64,000 nt of DNA, taken from positions 58,333,454-58,397,453 of the forward strand of contig OX388345.1 in NCBI GenBank assembly GCA_947579665.1, in the 5' to 3' direction. Origin of the DNA: Sympetrum striolatum (lineage: Eukaryota > Arthropoda > Insecta > Odonata > Libellulidae). Each line of letters opens with the position of its first letter. Positions within the stretch are counted from its first letter, which is position 1. Of this stretch, positions 47,491 through 57,443 are shown piece by piece. The notes under the pieces are model-generated. The model had not been told where the DNA came from. It made no database searches and saw nothing but the letters and a program-made list of their open reading frames with translations. The translations under genes were made by a program, and so were the position numbers.

Positions 47491-47643
47491 GTTGAGTACC
47501 GCTTAGTGCTCGCCTAAACGTATATCGCAATTCATTTGTCTTTGTTGTTGATATATTGGACGACTTGTAAATAATGATATAAGTGGACTCACAAGTGTGT
47601 ACACTTTGTCAGTGGAACAAATAGTAAAGAATCGCTATAAGAG

Positions 47644-48422
47644 ATGGACGTAAACGATAAAAAAAGGCTGAGAACCCCTAATTTTAATAAATATGAAGCT
47701 GAACTTCTGATCAATTTGGCAGACGAAAAGACATCATTGAGAACAAGAAGACAGATGGGACATAATCGAAGGAGAAAGAGTTGGCATGGCAAAAGATTGT
47801 CTCAGAATTCAATTCCCTTCCTGGTGATTTAGGGGATATTAAATTTAATAACAATTAAATTTGTTTAAGCGATATTTCTTGTAATTTTATCGTACACAAT
47901 GAAATACTTATTACCTGTCGCTCTTCATTTCGCATGCTTTTGAATTTTATCGATGTGTATTTATAGTATTAGTTATTAGTACAATATTATTTTAGTATTC
48001 TTCGATATTCGCAAGTATTATAAAGAAAATTAATTCGTAACAGCAATAAGAGAGTGCAGTTGAAATACTCGCATAACTTAATTTTCTCACTAATTTTAAT
48101 CTTATCCAAATAACTTCTTTAGCTTGCTTAAATTTTAAAATAACAGGAGTGAATATTTATGGTCCTCAAGGTGTTGTTAAAAGATCACATGGCCAATTGA
48201 AAACATGCTATGAGAACTTGAAGAGAAAGACAAGGAAAGATATAGCAGGTAAGAAGATGGAAATGTATAAGACTGGATAAGAGGAGGGCCATCAAATGAA
48301 AGAAGAATTAGAATTATCGAAAATGTAGCATTTATTTTGGGTCCTAATGTAAGACCAATGGAAAATCCTTCTGATTCGGATGCTTTTTATCTTTGTAATG
48401 GTTAGGATAATAATATTCATAC
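47644..48422 (+). pseudogene. Harbinger Myb/SANT-like DNA-binding protein, broken
   Basis: In Harbinger elements this accessory protein binds the subterminal repeats and assists the transposase in the nucleus. The + frame at 47644 starts MDVNDKKRLRTPNFNKYEAE, the first helix of a Myb/SANT-like (Myb_DNA-bind_5-type) domain. After a frameshift near 47727 the next helix reads IIENKKTDGT, then a stop, then ELAWQKIVSEFNS. A probable intron (about 47838-48147, acceptor TAACAG before GAGTGAAT) separates this from the recognition helix, which contains RSHGQLKTCYENLKRKTRK (about 48179-48235). The tail has IENVAFILGPNVRPMENPS (about 48315-48370). Frameshift and stops make it a pseudogene. It points toward, and converges with, the transposase relic. 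Confidence 0.8.
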
Positions 48423-48794
48423 CAGTCACCTAAATAAAATGAAAAAATTAATCAAATCTGGTTACTTTTTTAGATCAGTAGCATATAATCATTCTACCGC
48501 AACATATATCAAATTCATCAGAGGTAGGGTTACAGGTAACAAGTATACACCTTGTATAAATCATGAGTATAGTAAACTACTAATATTCAATGTTTATAGG
48601 ATATGTTGGAGAATTCAGATACAGCACAAAATGAATCAGTATCATTTTCTGAGACTCCTCTAGTGGAAATTCACGAAGTGGAAGTAGTATATATATATTG
48701 CATGTTAAGCAGTAGTTCGGTGTATTCCGAAAGAATCTTCTATCAGCATGTGAAACGCATCTGTGGCGTAAAATCTCAACGTAGTCAAAATTTA

Positions 48795-49050
48795 ACTTAA
48801 ACTTAAGTTTATCCATCGGCGAAAGAGGATTGTTTCTCTGGCTTGGATATTCAAGATGAAGGCGAATATTTTCTAAGAGGGAAAGCACTGTTTCTTTCCA
48901 CAACGTATATCTTTCGTACAATTTAGTTTCACTTAAATTATCGAAGGGATTCACCCTAGCGTCATGGTTTCTACGTTGTAAATTATTGTGGTTTTCTAAA
49001 TAATCTAAATACAGGAGATCATCTTCAAAATTATCAAATCGAAACGCCAT
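48795..49050 (-). pseudogene. HARBI1-like transposase, N-terminal fragment
   Basis: The minus frame from 49050 begins MAFRFDNFEDDLLYLDYLEN and contains NPFDNLSETKLYERYTLWK, ETVLSLLENIRLHLEY and then RNNPLSPMDKLKFKL. This order is the N-terminal helical region of Harbinger transposases (ENPFxxxSDxEFxxRFRLSKxTVxxLxxxI ... RNxxLSPxxQLLLALRF). Resemblance stops near residue 85. The remaining 70 or so codons of the open frame (down to 48580) look like read-through of unrelated sequence beyond a deletion joint. The DDE catalytic domain is therefore lost and the fragment cannot catalyse transposition. The start Met, close behind the right subterminal repeats, fits the expected gene position. Confidence 0.85.
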
Positions 49051-49082
49051 AATTGTTTTCTACTCTTGTTGCTACACCGATT

Positions 49083-49242
49083 AAGTAACTTAACCGGTCG
49101 ATTTCGGCCGGTTAATTCTTAACCGCGGTCAGCTGCCCGGTTAACGCTAACCGAGGTTGGTACACTTGAAAATGGCCTTAACCGCGGTTAGTTAACAACT
49201 TAACCGCGGTTAAGCCTTAACCGAGATTGGTGCACTTGGGCC
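49083..49242. repeat. Right terminal/subterminal repeat region of the Harbinger element
   Basis: Has the terminal TTAACCGAGATTGGTGCACTT and an inner copy of the end motif (CTAACCGAGGTTGGTACACTT near 49147). AACCGCGGTTA or AACCGCGGTCA palindromes lie at about 49120, 49180 and 49202. It mirrors the left end but is more densely repeated. Confidence 0.75.
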
Positions 49243-49245
49243 TTA

Positions 49246-50355
49246 CTGTTTTTAATCACATCATAAATAATTTTAAACAATTTTCGCTAGCTTCCAAGTA
49301 AAAAACTAATTTTTGAAGATTAGTTAAAATACTTAGTGGCAAATTCATCGCAATTAAACATCAATAAAAAACTGCGAAACATATAATTGTTTACTTGTTG
49401 GTTTCCGAAACTATTTCACATTTCTCGAAAAAGCTTCTCTTTGTCCCTATGGATCAAGCTCAGCTTAGATAGAAAATTAAAATATTCTTTTATTTCAATA
49501 GGCAGTGATCCAGCTATAGAATTTATAATGTACAAATTCATAAATTTGAATAAAACAGTTAAAACGTAGAATTTATCCTATATTGTTTTGCAAATATACG
49601 TTCGACAGGCTTACAGTATATGTGATTAGCCGAATTAAGGCATTCGACGTTTGCTACTTAAAATGTTTATTATGTTTTGCTTGTATATCGTAGAATTCGC
49701 ATACATTCACACAAATGTAGAATGAAAGTGATATAAAGAACTCGGTTAACAACTTCCAGCTTTGAATATGTACTGGAAAAAGTCTTTTTGCTAATGTTTA
49801 AGGTTAATGTGACTTCATTCTACGCAATTTGCTACGGAGTAGTCTTCACTCGCTTTTGTTAGAATTTTCGCAGATAACCTCTTTCTTTACTTACTCCAAT
49901 TACGTTTTCATAGGTCTCTTGCTCCAACCTATACTTAATGGCAGGTAAAGTTTAGTTCTCTAACAATTTTGTGCTCCTAAATAGAAAGATCCTTAAGTTC
50001 TTAATTCCTTACCTACAAGCCAAATGGAACTGGTATCCAGTTAAATGAATGTTGAAACAAGACCTACTTGGATAACCTGCAGGTCAGAAGCCTTCAGAAA
50101 AAGAAACAATTGAACAAAATACCCAATGACGCGCTATTCGAGTACTTTCATGAGTTTTGCTCCCAATCGGACCCAGGCAAATGTCCATTTTGCTCAACGA
50201 ATAGCGTCTCACTGGAAATGCCTTTATTATTTTGATGCTGACTAGATCCTTCACTGAGTAATACAAATGATAGGACCTAGAAAAGGATTTGCGGGGAAAA
50301 TAATCACAGTTACGATAAAGAAACTAACATAAAAGTAGTAGTAGTATTGTTAAAA
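49246..50355. other. Intergenic stretch, nothing recognised
   Basis: No gene or repeat copy was recognised outside the transposon. Confidence 0.4.
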
Positions 50356-50450
50356 GTTATTCGACAGCTAGGTCATTCCACACTTTGGTTGCCATCAGAA
50401 ATCGAACCCGGGATCGCTTTCATCAAAGGCAAACGCGCTGGGAGCTCCTA
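50335..50450 (-). mobile_element. tRNA-derived SINE fragment with ACT-repeat tail
   Basis: On the minus strand, GAGCTCCCAGCGCGTTTGCC, then TTTGATGAAAGCGATCCCGG and GTTCGATTTC resemble the D-arm, anticodon-arm and B-box (GGTTCGATTTC) succession of a tRNA. The A box is deformed by a small deletion. About 70 bp later the sequence ends in ACTACTACTACTTTTATG, a simple tail. The short body and tail fit a SINE rather than a tRNA gene. Confidence 0.6.
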
Positions 50451-52265
50451 AGATAAAAGATCCAGGAGAACAATCAGTTTTAATTATCTCTGTAAGGGAC
50501 AGTGCAAGTCTCTCATAGTGTTTATTTATCGAGTCCAAAGGGAAATTAATTATTAATTATACTAATTGGAAACTAAAATAAGGATTTTATCATAAATATT
50601 TCACAAGAAGAGAGGTAAAATTTCGTAGATGAGATTAAATATTTCACGCAACTGGTTATCTTTTTATGAAATAAACCCCATTACGATTATCCAACAATAT
50701 TAATGGTTATCTTTTCAAGTAAACAATCCCATTACGCCTTCTCCAATTCGATATGTTATTGATTCGATATTTTAACGAGTAAAAACAGAAATTAGCCATC
50801 CAAGAGTTATACGTTAGGTTTGCATTAATATTAAAGGAAAGAGAGTATCCAAGAGAGAAAAATCCATTAAAAAGTGACCGCGCACTTTGTAGGATGAAAG
50901 GGGGGCTTCGTGAGTTCGGTGGGAGCACAATGGGAATTGATTGGACGCTGTTCCCTTTTTATTTGAGAAATAGGTGGGGCGGTGACCATTACGCAATGAC
51001 CTATTAGTGAATCAGCCGACGCCGAAATGGAGCGGACGAGAGGCGCCTCGACGCCATGCGGAGGTAAACAGAACGAACAGTCGCTGCACTTTTTCAAATA
51101 AATCGTAAGGGATCACCTTTCATTTCACCCGTTACTTTCGGGGGATTTAAAAAGAAGCCCCTGATCCCGTTCTATTTATGTATGTTCAACAGAAGTAAGC
51201 AAGGCTGAACCCGTTTGTTATCTCCTGAAAGCTCCATTTTCAATTGCTGCTCCAAAAATAATTCAGGTGACTTTGAGGGTTAAGAGTTGCATTACATGCG
51301 TAAGAGATAATGAATATATCTCCACGACCTTGCAAATGATATCAGATTTTAAGTTTCATTTTATTAGTAGATTATCCCCGAGTTTCATTTGCGTCACTGA
51401 GTCTTCTCCTAATAAAACAAGAAAGGTCGTCTCTTTACGGACTTTATCATGATCCTAAAATATGAAACCGACCAATAACTTCAAAACCCAACGATGAATG
51501 TTTTAAAATGCTATCATCTTGATCATAATCTAATGATCTAAATTTCTAATTAATCGTAACCTTATTCCGAGCAATATTATTTTTTCGTAATCACTTTATA
51601 CCTATTACAAGCTGTAAGTATTAACCTGAATAGCTTTATGAAGGCATTTATTCCTGAGAGACAACGATGTTTCTAAACAAGCAAAATTTTCAAGGATTGA
51701 TATATTTTTAAAGATTTTCGCGGGAATGCAGAATCCAACCCAAAAACAAACCTTAAACCAAAGGAAAAATATTTGGGATTCTTCTTCAACAGAGACATGT
51801 ATAGCGACAGTTTGTATAGAGCACTCATCTAAACGAGGGGAAAGAACTGCGTATTGGCAGGCTGCACACGCAAATGCGTCCCACCGGGTGATGCGCCTGT
51901 CACACAGGCGCTGACCGCACGTCCTGTAATCTACTCGGATATGGTCAGTCTGGGATTCTCGAGACGGTCACAAATCTTTCACAAGCTGAACATAAGAATC
52001 CATTTAAGCTCATTGTATTGGAAATTTTTTCTATAGTCAGCAACCGACGTTTCCATTTACTATGGAGAAAGATAAGAGAAAGAAGAACGGACTGACGCCA
52101 CATATTTCTCCGAATGTTAGACCTGACAACGCAGAATTTTGACAAATTCCACTCTTGAGTTGTCAAATGGAAAGATATATTTGTATGAAGTCCAAGAAGT
52201 GAGCAAGGATAGAGTATGAGGGAGAGTATTATAACAAAGAGGCTGTTGGCCCTCGGGCAGGGGTA
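50451..52265. other. Intergenic stretch with a CpG-rich patch, no gene recognised
   Basis: The patch at about 50870-51080 is CpG-richer than its surroundings and open in several minus frames (50707-51097) that match nothing. Other frames are short. Confidence 0.4.
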
Positions 52266-52274
52266 AATTTTAGC

Positions 52275-52382
52275 AATCGGAGGCCCTAGGCGCCTTTACT
52301 TAGGGGTCCCACCAAGAAGATTAATCTGACAAAACGTCTTTTTGGGCCCTCTTAACGGTGGGACTCTCAGCTAGTGCCTACT
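52275..52382 (+). repeat. Dispersed repeat pair, copy 2
   Basis: Same ordered blocks as 21552-21672 (AATCGGAGGCCCT, CCCACCAAGAAGATTAATCT, GGGCCCTC, GGTGGGACTCTCAGCTAGTG). Same orientation. Class unknown. Confidence 0.5.
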
Positions 52383-52409
52383 GGTAAATCCTTCCCTGCC
52401 CAGTACAAT

Positions 52410-55165
52410 TGTGGAAAATATAAATGTTTGCACACAATCGTAGATTCCACCATGCCGAATTAAACCAACAGCAAAGTATTTTGCACCGTCCGTCGAAACA
52501 TGAAGCAACAAATTAACTCAAGAATAAAACTCTGAATTGAGTCTTGAGAAGAATGAAGCGTGGAGAGGAAAATGGTGATTAAGGTTTTATGAGCATTAGC
52601 GAGGAATGGTGAGCCCTTTGAAGCAGTTTTAGAGAATGGATAAACAAATGCACCTCAAATTTGAGAGCTTATTGACCGAAGTGCTTCGAACCACCTTTGT
52701 GTTAGGAAAGAAAGAGAAACTTTGCGTTGGAAAAGGCATTGTCCAACTAGCGGTAACGGGTCGAAACTAACGAGGCTGTAAAGTACACGTAATCTTCAAT
52801 TGCCTGCATGATAACCCCGATTCAATACATTGCAATTCATTACTATCTCCAGGATATAGTACAGAATCAGTGGAAACTCCTTGGAGATAAAATATCCCTC
52901 CTTCCTCGCCTTTACAGATGAAATGATAAAAACTTATTATTCATGTACTGTTGAAAATAAACTGGTTTCGATATCATAAAAACAAATATTTGACGGTAAA
53001 ATAAAACAGTCACAAAGCACTCGGAAAAAACCGTAAGTAAATAATCTTTCATAACTGGAGCTTCTAAATATTGGATCATCCTTCCAGAGAGGTTTCTAAA
53101 GTCGTTATTGAAGTCCGCAAGGAATATTTGTAAACGAATGAAGATTTGAATAATTGAAAAGAAATTGTCTGACAGTTACAAAGAGATATCATCCTGAAAT
53201 GGATTTATAAAAGAAAACTTAACGTTCTCAGAAGTTCCACTATAATAAGTAATCTTCCCACAGTAATTAATTTCATTATTTTTTCTTATTTTACAATTGA
53301 TGCCTTTGATTTATTTACATAATTCTTTTTTGCACACGTATATCAATTGAACACGTATATACTCAACGCCCGTTTGCTATTTGAACAATGGAACCGAAAA
53401 ACCACAAACAACAATGACTATCATGTGATAAAGTTGAAAGTTTGCAAGCAAAAAAAGGGTTTACGATGTATCTACTTTACAATGTATTTATAGTCATAAT
53501 TTTAAACATACGATTGAGTTTATGGAAATGAACGTCATACATAAATTTTCCAAAAACTTTTCTCTTACCAAAATCGAATCACGAGGATTTCCCAATGTGA
53601 AGAAAAATGAATAACGCCTAATTTCCGTAATCCAAAATTTGTATCTTTTTCTCTCCTATTCCAATCGTGACACATATTCTTGCTAGAAGTACTTTAATAT
53701 CTTCGGCCTGCTTCAGACAGTAAGCGAGAGAGAGGCAACCACCTCAGGTAGCAGCGATCCAGGGGGCTTCAATATTAGAAAACTGGAAAGTTGTACAAAC
53801 GCATCGAGCTAAAAAAAATGAAAAAGTAGGATTTCCTTGATGAATTGTACATACTTACGAGATAAGAAGAAGAGGGTGGCTGTAAAATATCAATCAATGC
53901 TAAAACGCTCCAAATAATTAAATTGAAGAATGATATACTATAATTACAAGTAATAGAATGTTACGGAAGAAAATAGACTCTTAATTCGATTGTATGTGAA
54001 AGGAAAGACAGCCAATAATTCGAATCAACAATTAAGATGGCGATTCCGCATCTAATGAAGCGTTATCAAGCAATTGACAACCAAAATACTGGATTGGAAA
54101 TAGATAAAGAAACAGTTGATCACAAAGAAAACAGTGATGGTTCATTATTCTAAAGGCGGCAGCCACGCACCTACAGTCAGCACTTCAGATTGTCCGTCTC
54201 TATAATATGACAAATTTTGAGAACAGCTGATCAAGTACATTCCCAATCAGAGGATCATCGATTTAAGCGCAAGAGTGAGATCAGTTTCGAAAATGAACAC
54301 TGTAAACATATTTTTAATTTTGCTACAGTTGCATGTTGAAGAAGGTACTTGTATTAGTTATGTCGCCACTCTTGCTTAAATTGCTCATCCAAACAGAAAT
54401 CATTAGATTACCTCGAAAGAAAAGAAAAACGCGATGGGGGTTGGTTGATTCCCAGAGCGCCCCCCAGTATTTGATGGATTACGAAACATTTACCTCGAAT
54501 TAAGATAATTCTGTTGTATCGCGTAAACAAGAGAAAAGGAACTTTACGAAATCGACGTCAGTTATGAAATGTGATTTTCTATATGGAAATAGGAGCGATT
54601 CAATGGAAATTGGTTCGAATGCAACTCAAAACCATTACGTCCTTCGTGAGTACGAGAGCAGAAAAGATATATCCCCACACGTATACACTCACACATAAAT
54701 AATAAACACGGTTATTTTGATGAATTTGATGCATTTCTATCGTATGCTGCAGCAATTCATTAGCTAACGCGACATCTGGAAAATTTAATCCTTCCCGGGC
54801 CAAATTTCAGTCAGGGTTGACACAAAATTTGCCTTCGGTAGAAATTTCGAAACAATAGACAAGCATGGCCAACTTAGTCACCGGGAACAATGATGACCGT
54901 ATTATTCGACGATAGCTCCTTCCACTCAGCAATGGTTACAATTTTGAGGGAAAGAAAAGGCTGCGAAGTGCTCAATCCAAGTTAAAGGTTGAATGAGGAA
55001 ACACTTTTGAAGCTCAATCAATACAAGGACAATAAGGAGAAATTCAGAAAGGCATTCTTTTGTTGAAAAGCATCATAGATAACCTCACATAACATAAAAA
55101 TAATCCAATATAAATTATTCAAATTAATGTCATACCTTATTGATATGTTAAGAAGAATTTTAGTA
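52410..55165. other. Long intergenic stretch, no gene recognised
   Basis: No frame longer than about 70 codons and no repeat copy recognised, apart from a weak AAACTGGTTTCGATATC word near 52960. That word may be a degenerate member of the GAAACCGG motif family. Confidence 0.4.
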
Positions 55166-55166
55166 G

Positions 55167-55296
55167 TAAGGAAAGAAAATTCGGAACACGGCTGTGAAAG
55201 ATTTAGAGGTTAAAATCTCCAATAGCCGTCTTTGTCGGCGTTCCTCGTCTTATCCACCGGCGGAGAAAACAAGAGAGGACACCGCACTTTAATAAC
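55167..55296. repeat. Hairpin repeat family, copy D (single unit)
   Basis: Contains GGAAAGAAAATTCGGAACAC, GGCTGTGAAAGATTTAGAGG, TTAAAATCTCCAATAGCCG, TCTTTGTCGGCGTTCCTCG, a TCTTATCCACCGG block, GGAGAAAACAAGAGAGG and ACACCGCACTTTAAT. This is one arm-type unit without the inverted partner, closely like copy C. Confidence 0.7.
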
Positions 55297-55950
55297 ACTA
55301 AATGCGAATTTCGAAAGTAATGCTTTCTTCTTCAGGAGTGAACAGGGACGAGATTTTAAGATATACTGAGCAGATGTGTAAAATGAAATGGTGCATAGTT
55401 TATTCACAATTAGCACGCGCTTATTTCTACGGAGTGATAGTCGCTCTTTTTATGCGAAAAAATAAACGTAATATTAGCGCAAGAAGATGAAGTGAGATAA
55501 TAATAACGTAATGAGGAAATGAGCGCAGAACAGATGTGGAGGGAAAGAGCGGAGTTAGAAAGGTCGTCGTAACGGGACGCAGTTGGGGGAGGAAAACGAG
55601 ATTGCAGTCCGAAAACGAGAATCGAACGGGAAGGGAAAAATTCAAAGAGGAGGATAAGGAATCCGAGAATGCGCACGGATTCGCTTTACGCAAAGATATT
55701 ATCTTCGCCGGAGAAGCAAGCATACTTCCGGAAGAATGGCAAACAATCTCATTTCAGCAAATATTTACTTTAGTCGTAAAAAGAGAAAACAAACTGAAAC
55801 AAAGGCCAATTCATCTTCGATAAGGAAATTTTTCATTGAACATCTGGATGTCATTGACATTTTTTATCAGGATGAACTACGTCTCAAGGAAACATTTGGA
55901 TGCCGAAATAGTGTATTTATAAAACAGCGGTCCTGATTCCCTTGAACTCT
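55297..55950. other. Intergenic stretch, no gene recognised
   Basis: Frames + 55536-55823 and minus 55427-55723 (about 95-98 codons each) are mutually antisense, and neither resembles a known protein. Confidence 0.35.
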
Positions 55951-55953
55951 CCA

Positions 55954-55997
55954 AACGTCACTCCTTTACATCATTTATAATGTAAAGGAGTGACGTT
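55954..55997. repeat. Perfect hairpin, 18-bp arms, 8-nt loop
   Basis: AACGTCACTCCTTTACAT (55954-55971) is exactly complementary to ATGTAAAGGAGTGACGTT (55980-55997), with CATTTATA as the loop. No second copy is seen in the window. This may be a foldback relic or a structured transcript element. Confidence 0.75.
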
Positions 55998-56139
55998 ATC
56001 TATTATATATAGATGCTTCTCCGGATTCATTCATATATTCATATAGATAGATAGGATACTAATTCACAGGCTAAATCAGAAGCGTCATTGATTTGAAATT
56101 TTTATGACGTATTCGCCTTTACGTGTAACCGCCAGAAAA

Positions 56140-56720
56140 ATTGCGATTTTGAACCTCAATGTCATGGGTTTGATTCCAGAGGGTCCCAAAGTCCCGATAT
56201 TTTCCATTTAAATGCATTGCTTAGATTTTCCGAAATTTTTAAAAAATACTTCCCGGATAGGTAGACAATCAAAACTCTAGGAGTCCATATATGAGGTCAT
56301 GATCTATCGAAAACATAAATGATTTTTACGGAAAATATCCTGCGTTCGATGCTAAGACGATGCAAATATCTGCCCTTTAAAATACATAGGGTTAGTTTTT
56401 CATTATCTTTTTGATGCACTTATTGAAATGATAGGAAGTTCTTGCTTAGATAGAAGATGTATATTAAGACTCCGTTTAAGAAAAAAAATTATATAAAACA
56501 ATGCTGTTTCTGGGTTCGATGCCAGAGCACATTAAAATATCTCACATAAGGAATATATGTGAAATGTAGGACGTGATTTGAGGCAGTTGCACCCGATATT
56601 TTTGCTTGAATTTTCACATGTAGTTAAAGATGGCGATCTTCTGTGGTGCTGCATAGTAAGTATTACCAGGAAGACCCGGGTTCGATGCCAGACAGAGGAA
56701 TTGCAGCTAATTTTAAGAAT
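56140..56720 (+). repeat. Four tRNA-B-box-like units at about 170-bp spacing
   Basis: GGGTTTGATTCCAGA (56166), GCGTTCGATGCTAAGA (56342), GGGTTCGATGCCAGA (56512) and GGGTTCGATGCCAGA (56678) recur at intervals of 176, 170 and 166 bp. Each is followed by an AAAATATC(T)- or CCCGATATT-type stretch. The word is a good polymerase III B box (GGTTCGANNCC). The last unit has a tRNA-like run-up (TTACCAGGAAGACCC). The sequence between boxes is poorly conserved. It is best read as a decayed tandem array of tRNA-derived SINE-like monomers. Confidence 0.5.
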
Positions 56721-57129
56721 ATTTTCAATACTTTTTCTTCTTTTGAGGACCCTCTCGATATGATGTCAACTTGAAATTTGTGTTATCAACATGCTTGCAG
56801 AATGCAAGCAACATTTTACTCGTATTTATATGTAAGTTTCATTCTCAATTGAGAGTGAATACAGTGCAATCTAAAAGTTAAACAACATTTCCGTAACAAT
56901 ACTCAGTTGTCAAAACAAGTGTGACATCAGATACACATCTTCGTGAATGCTCCATTTTTAATTGTTTAATTACAATTATGTTGCTTTATTCTACTTGATT
57001 CAAAGTTATTAATTTAAAACATTAATTAATTTCAATTATTTTTAATGGGAATTTTTATTGAGACTAATTAAGTACGAAATTAATGTAACGGAATTTGCAA
57101 AAATGTACAAGGAATGATCGTCTCCTTAC
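56721..57129. other. Intergenic stretch, nothing recognised
   Basis: AT-rich, no recognised feature. Confidence 0.4.
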
Positions 57130-57443
57130 GTTTAGATTTAGATATATACCCTGCGAACCGCCAGAGGCATATGGCAGGAGGTGTAATACACCACCATTAT
57201 TAATTCTTCCCTATTAGCATCTCTAATAGCCTGGGGGAAAAACGACCAAAAATAATTATCCGTCCTTGCGATTACTTCCCTATAACGCTTCGTCGATGCC
57301 TCTCGGAGATAGCGTTCGCTCCTTACTGGCGCTAATATTTCACTTACTTCGTCTATAAATTCTGAACGAATGAACTTTACGAACAGTTTCCGAGAACGAC
57401 GTATTTCTATCAAAACTGTCACAGCGATAGCCTTCTTTGACAA
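57130..57443 (-). pseudogene. 5'-truncated LINE: ORF2 C-terminus, 3' UTR hairpin and TCTAAA tail
   Basis: The minus frame 57443-57138 keeps the outline of the LINE ORF2 end: RKLFVKFIRSEFIDEVSEIL, then a basic stretch, then ARTDNYFWSFFPQAIRDANR. It aligns with the + copy at 23936 (KFRETTFSEDTIGIM ... ARTYRSKNSLFPRTIRDNNR), with the W of IRDWN again lost. The 3' UTR hairpin is at 57149-57178 (minus: CCTGCCATATGCC paired with GGCGGTTCGCAGG), followed by TATATATCTAAATCTAAACG as tail. No polymerase domain is present. The two copies differ enough to be separate old insertions or different subfamilies. Confidence 0.75.

Larger units (their letters stand above)
47340..49242. mobile_element. PIF/Harbinger DNA transposon, complete ends, internally deleted
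   Basis: This 1.9-kb element has matching termini: GTCCCGAGTGCACCAATCTC at the left, and GGCCCAAGTGCACCAATCTC at the right when inverted, both continuing GGTTAA. The flanks are GTA on the left (47337-47339) and TTA on the right (49243-49245), a 3-bp target duplication of the Harbinger TWA type with one change. Inside are two convergent relics: a Myb/SANT-like DNA-binding gene on + and the N-terminus of a HARBI1-like transposase on -. This two-gene design is diagnostic for PIF/Harbinger. The DDE nuclease is missing, evidently by internal deletion around 48700-48800. The long subterminal regions repeat the end motif and the palindrome AACCGCGGTT. Confidence 0.9.

Noticed and set aside
48580..48794. 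C-terminal half of the 156-codon Harbinger minus-strand frame as transposase
   Set aside because: Resemblance to Harbinger transposase ends near residue 85, and the rest overlaps the tail of the + strand Myb-like gene. It is read-through past a deletion joint.
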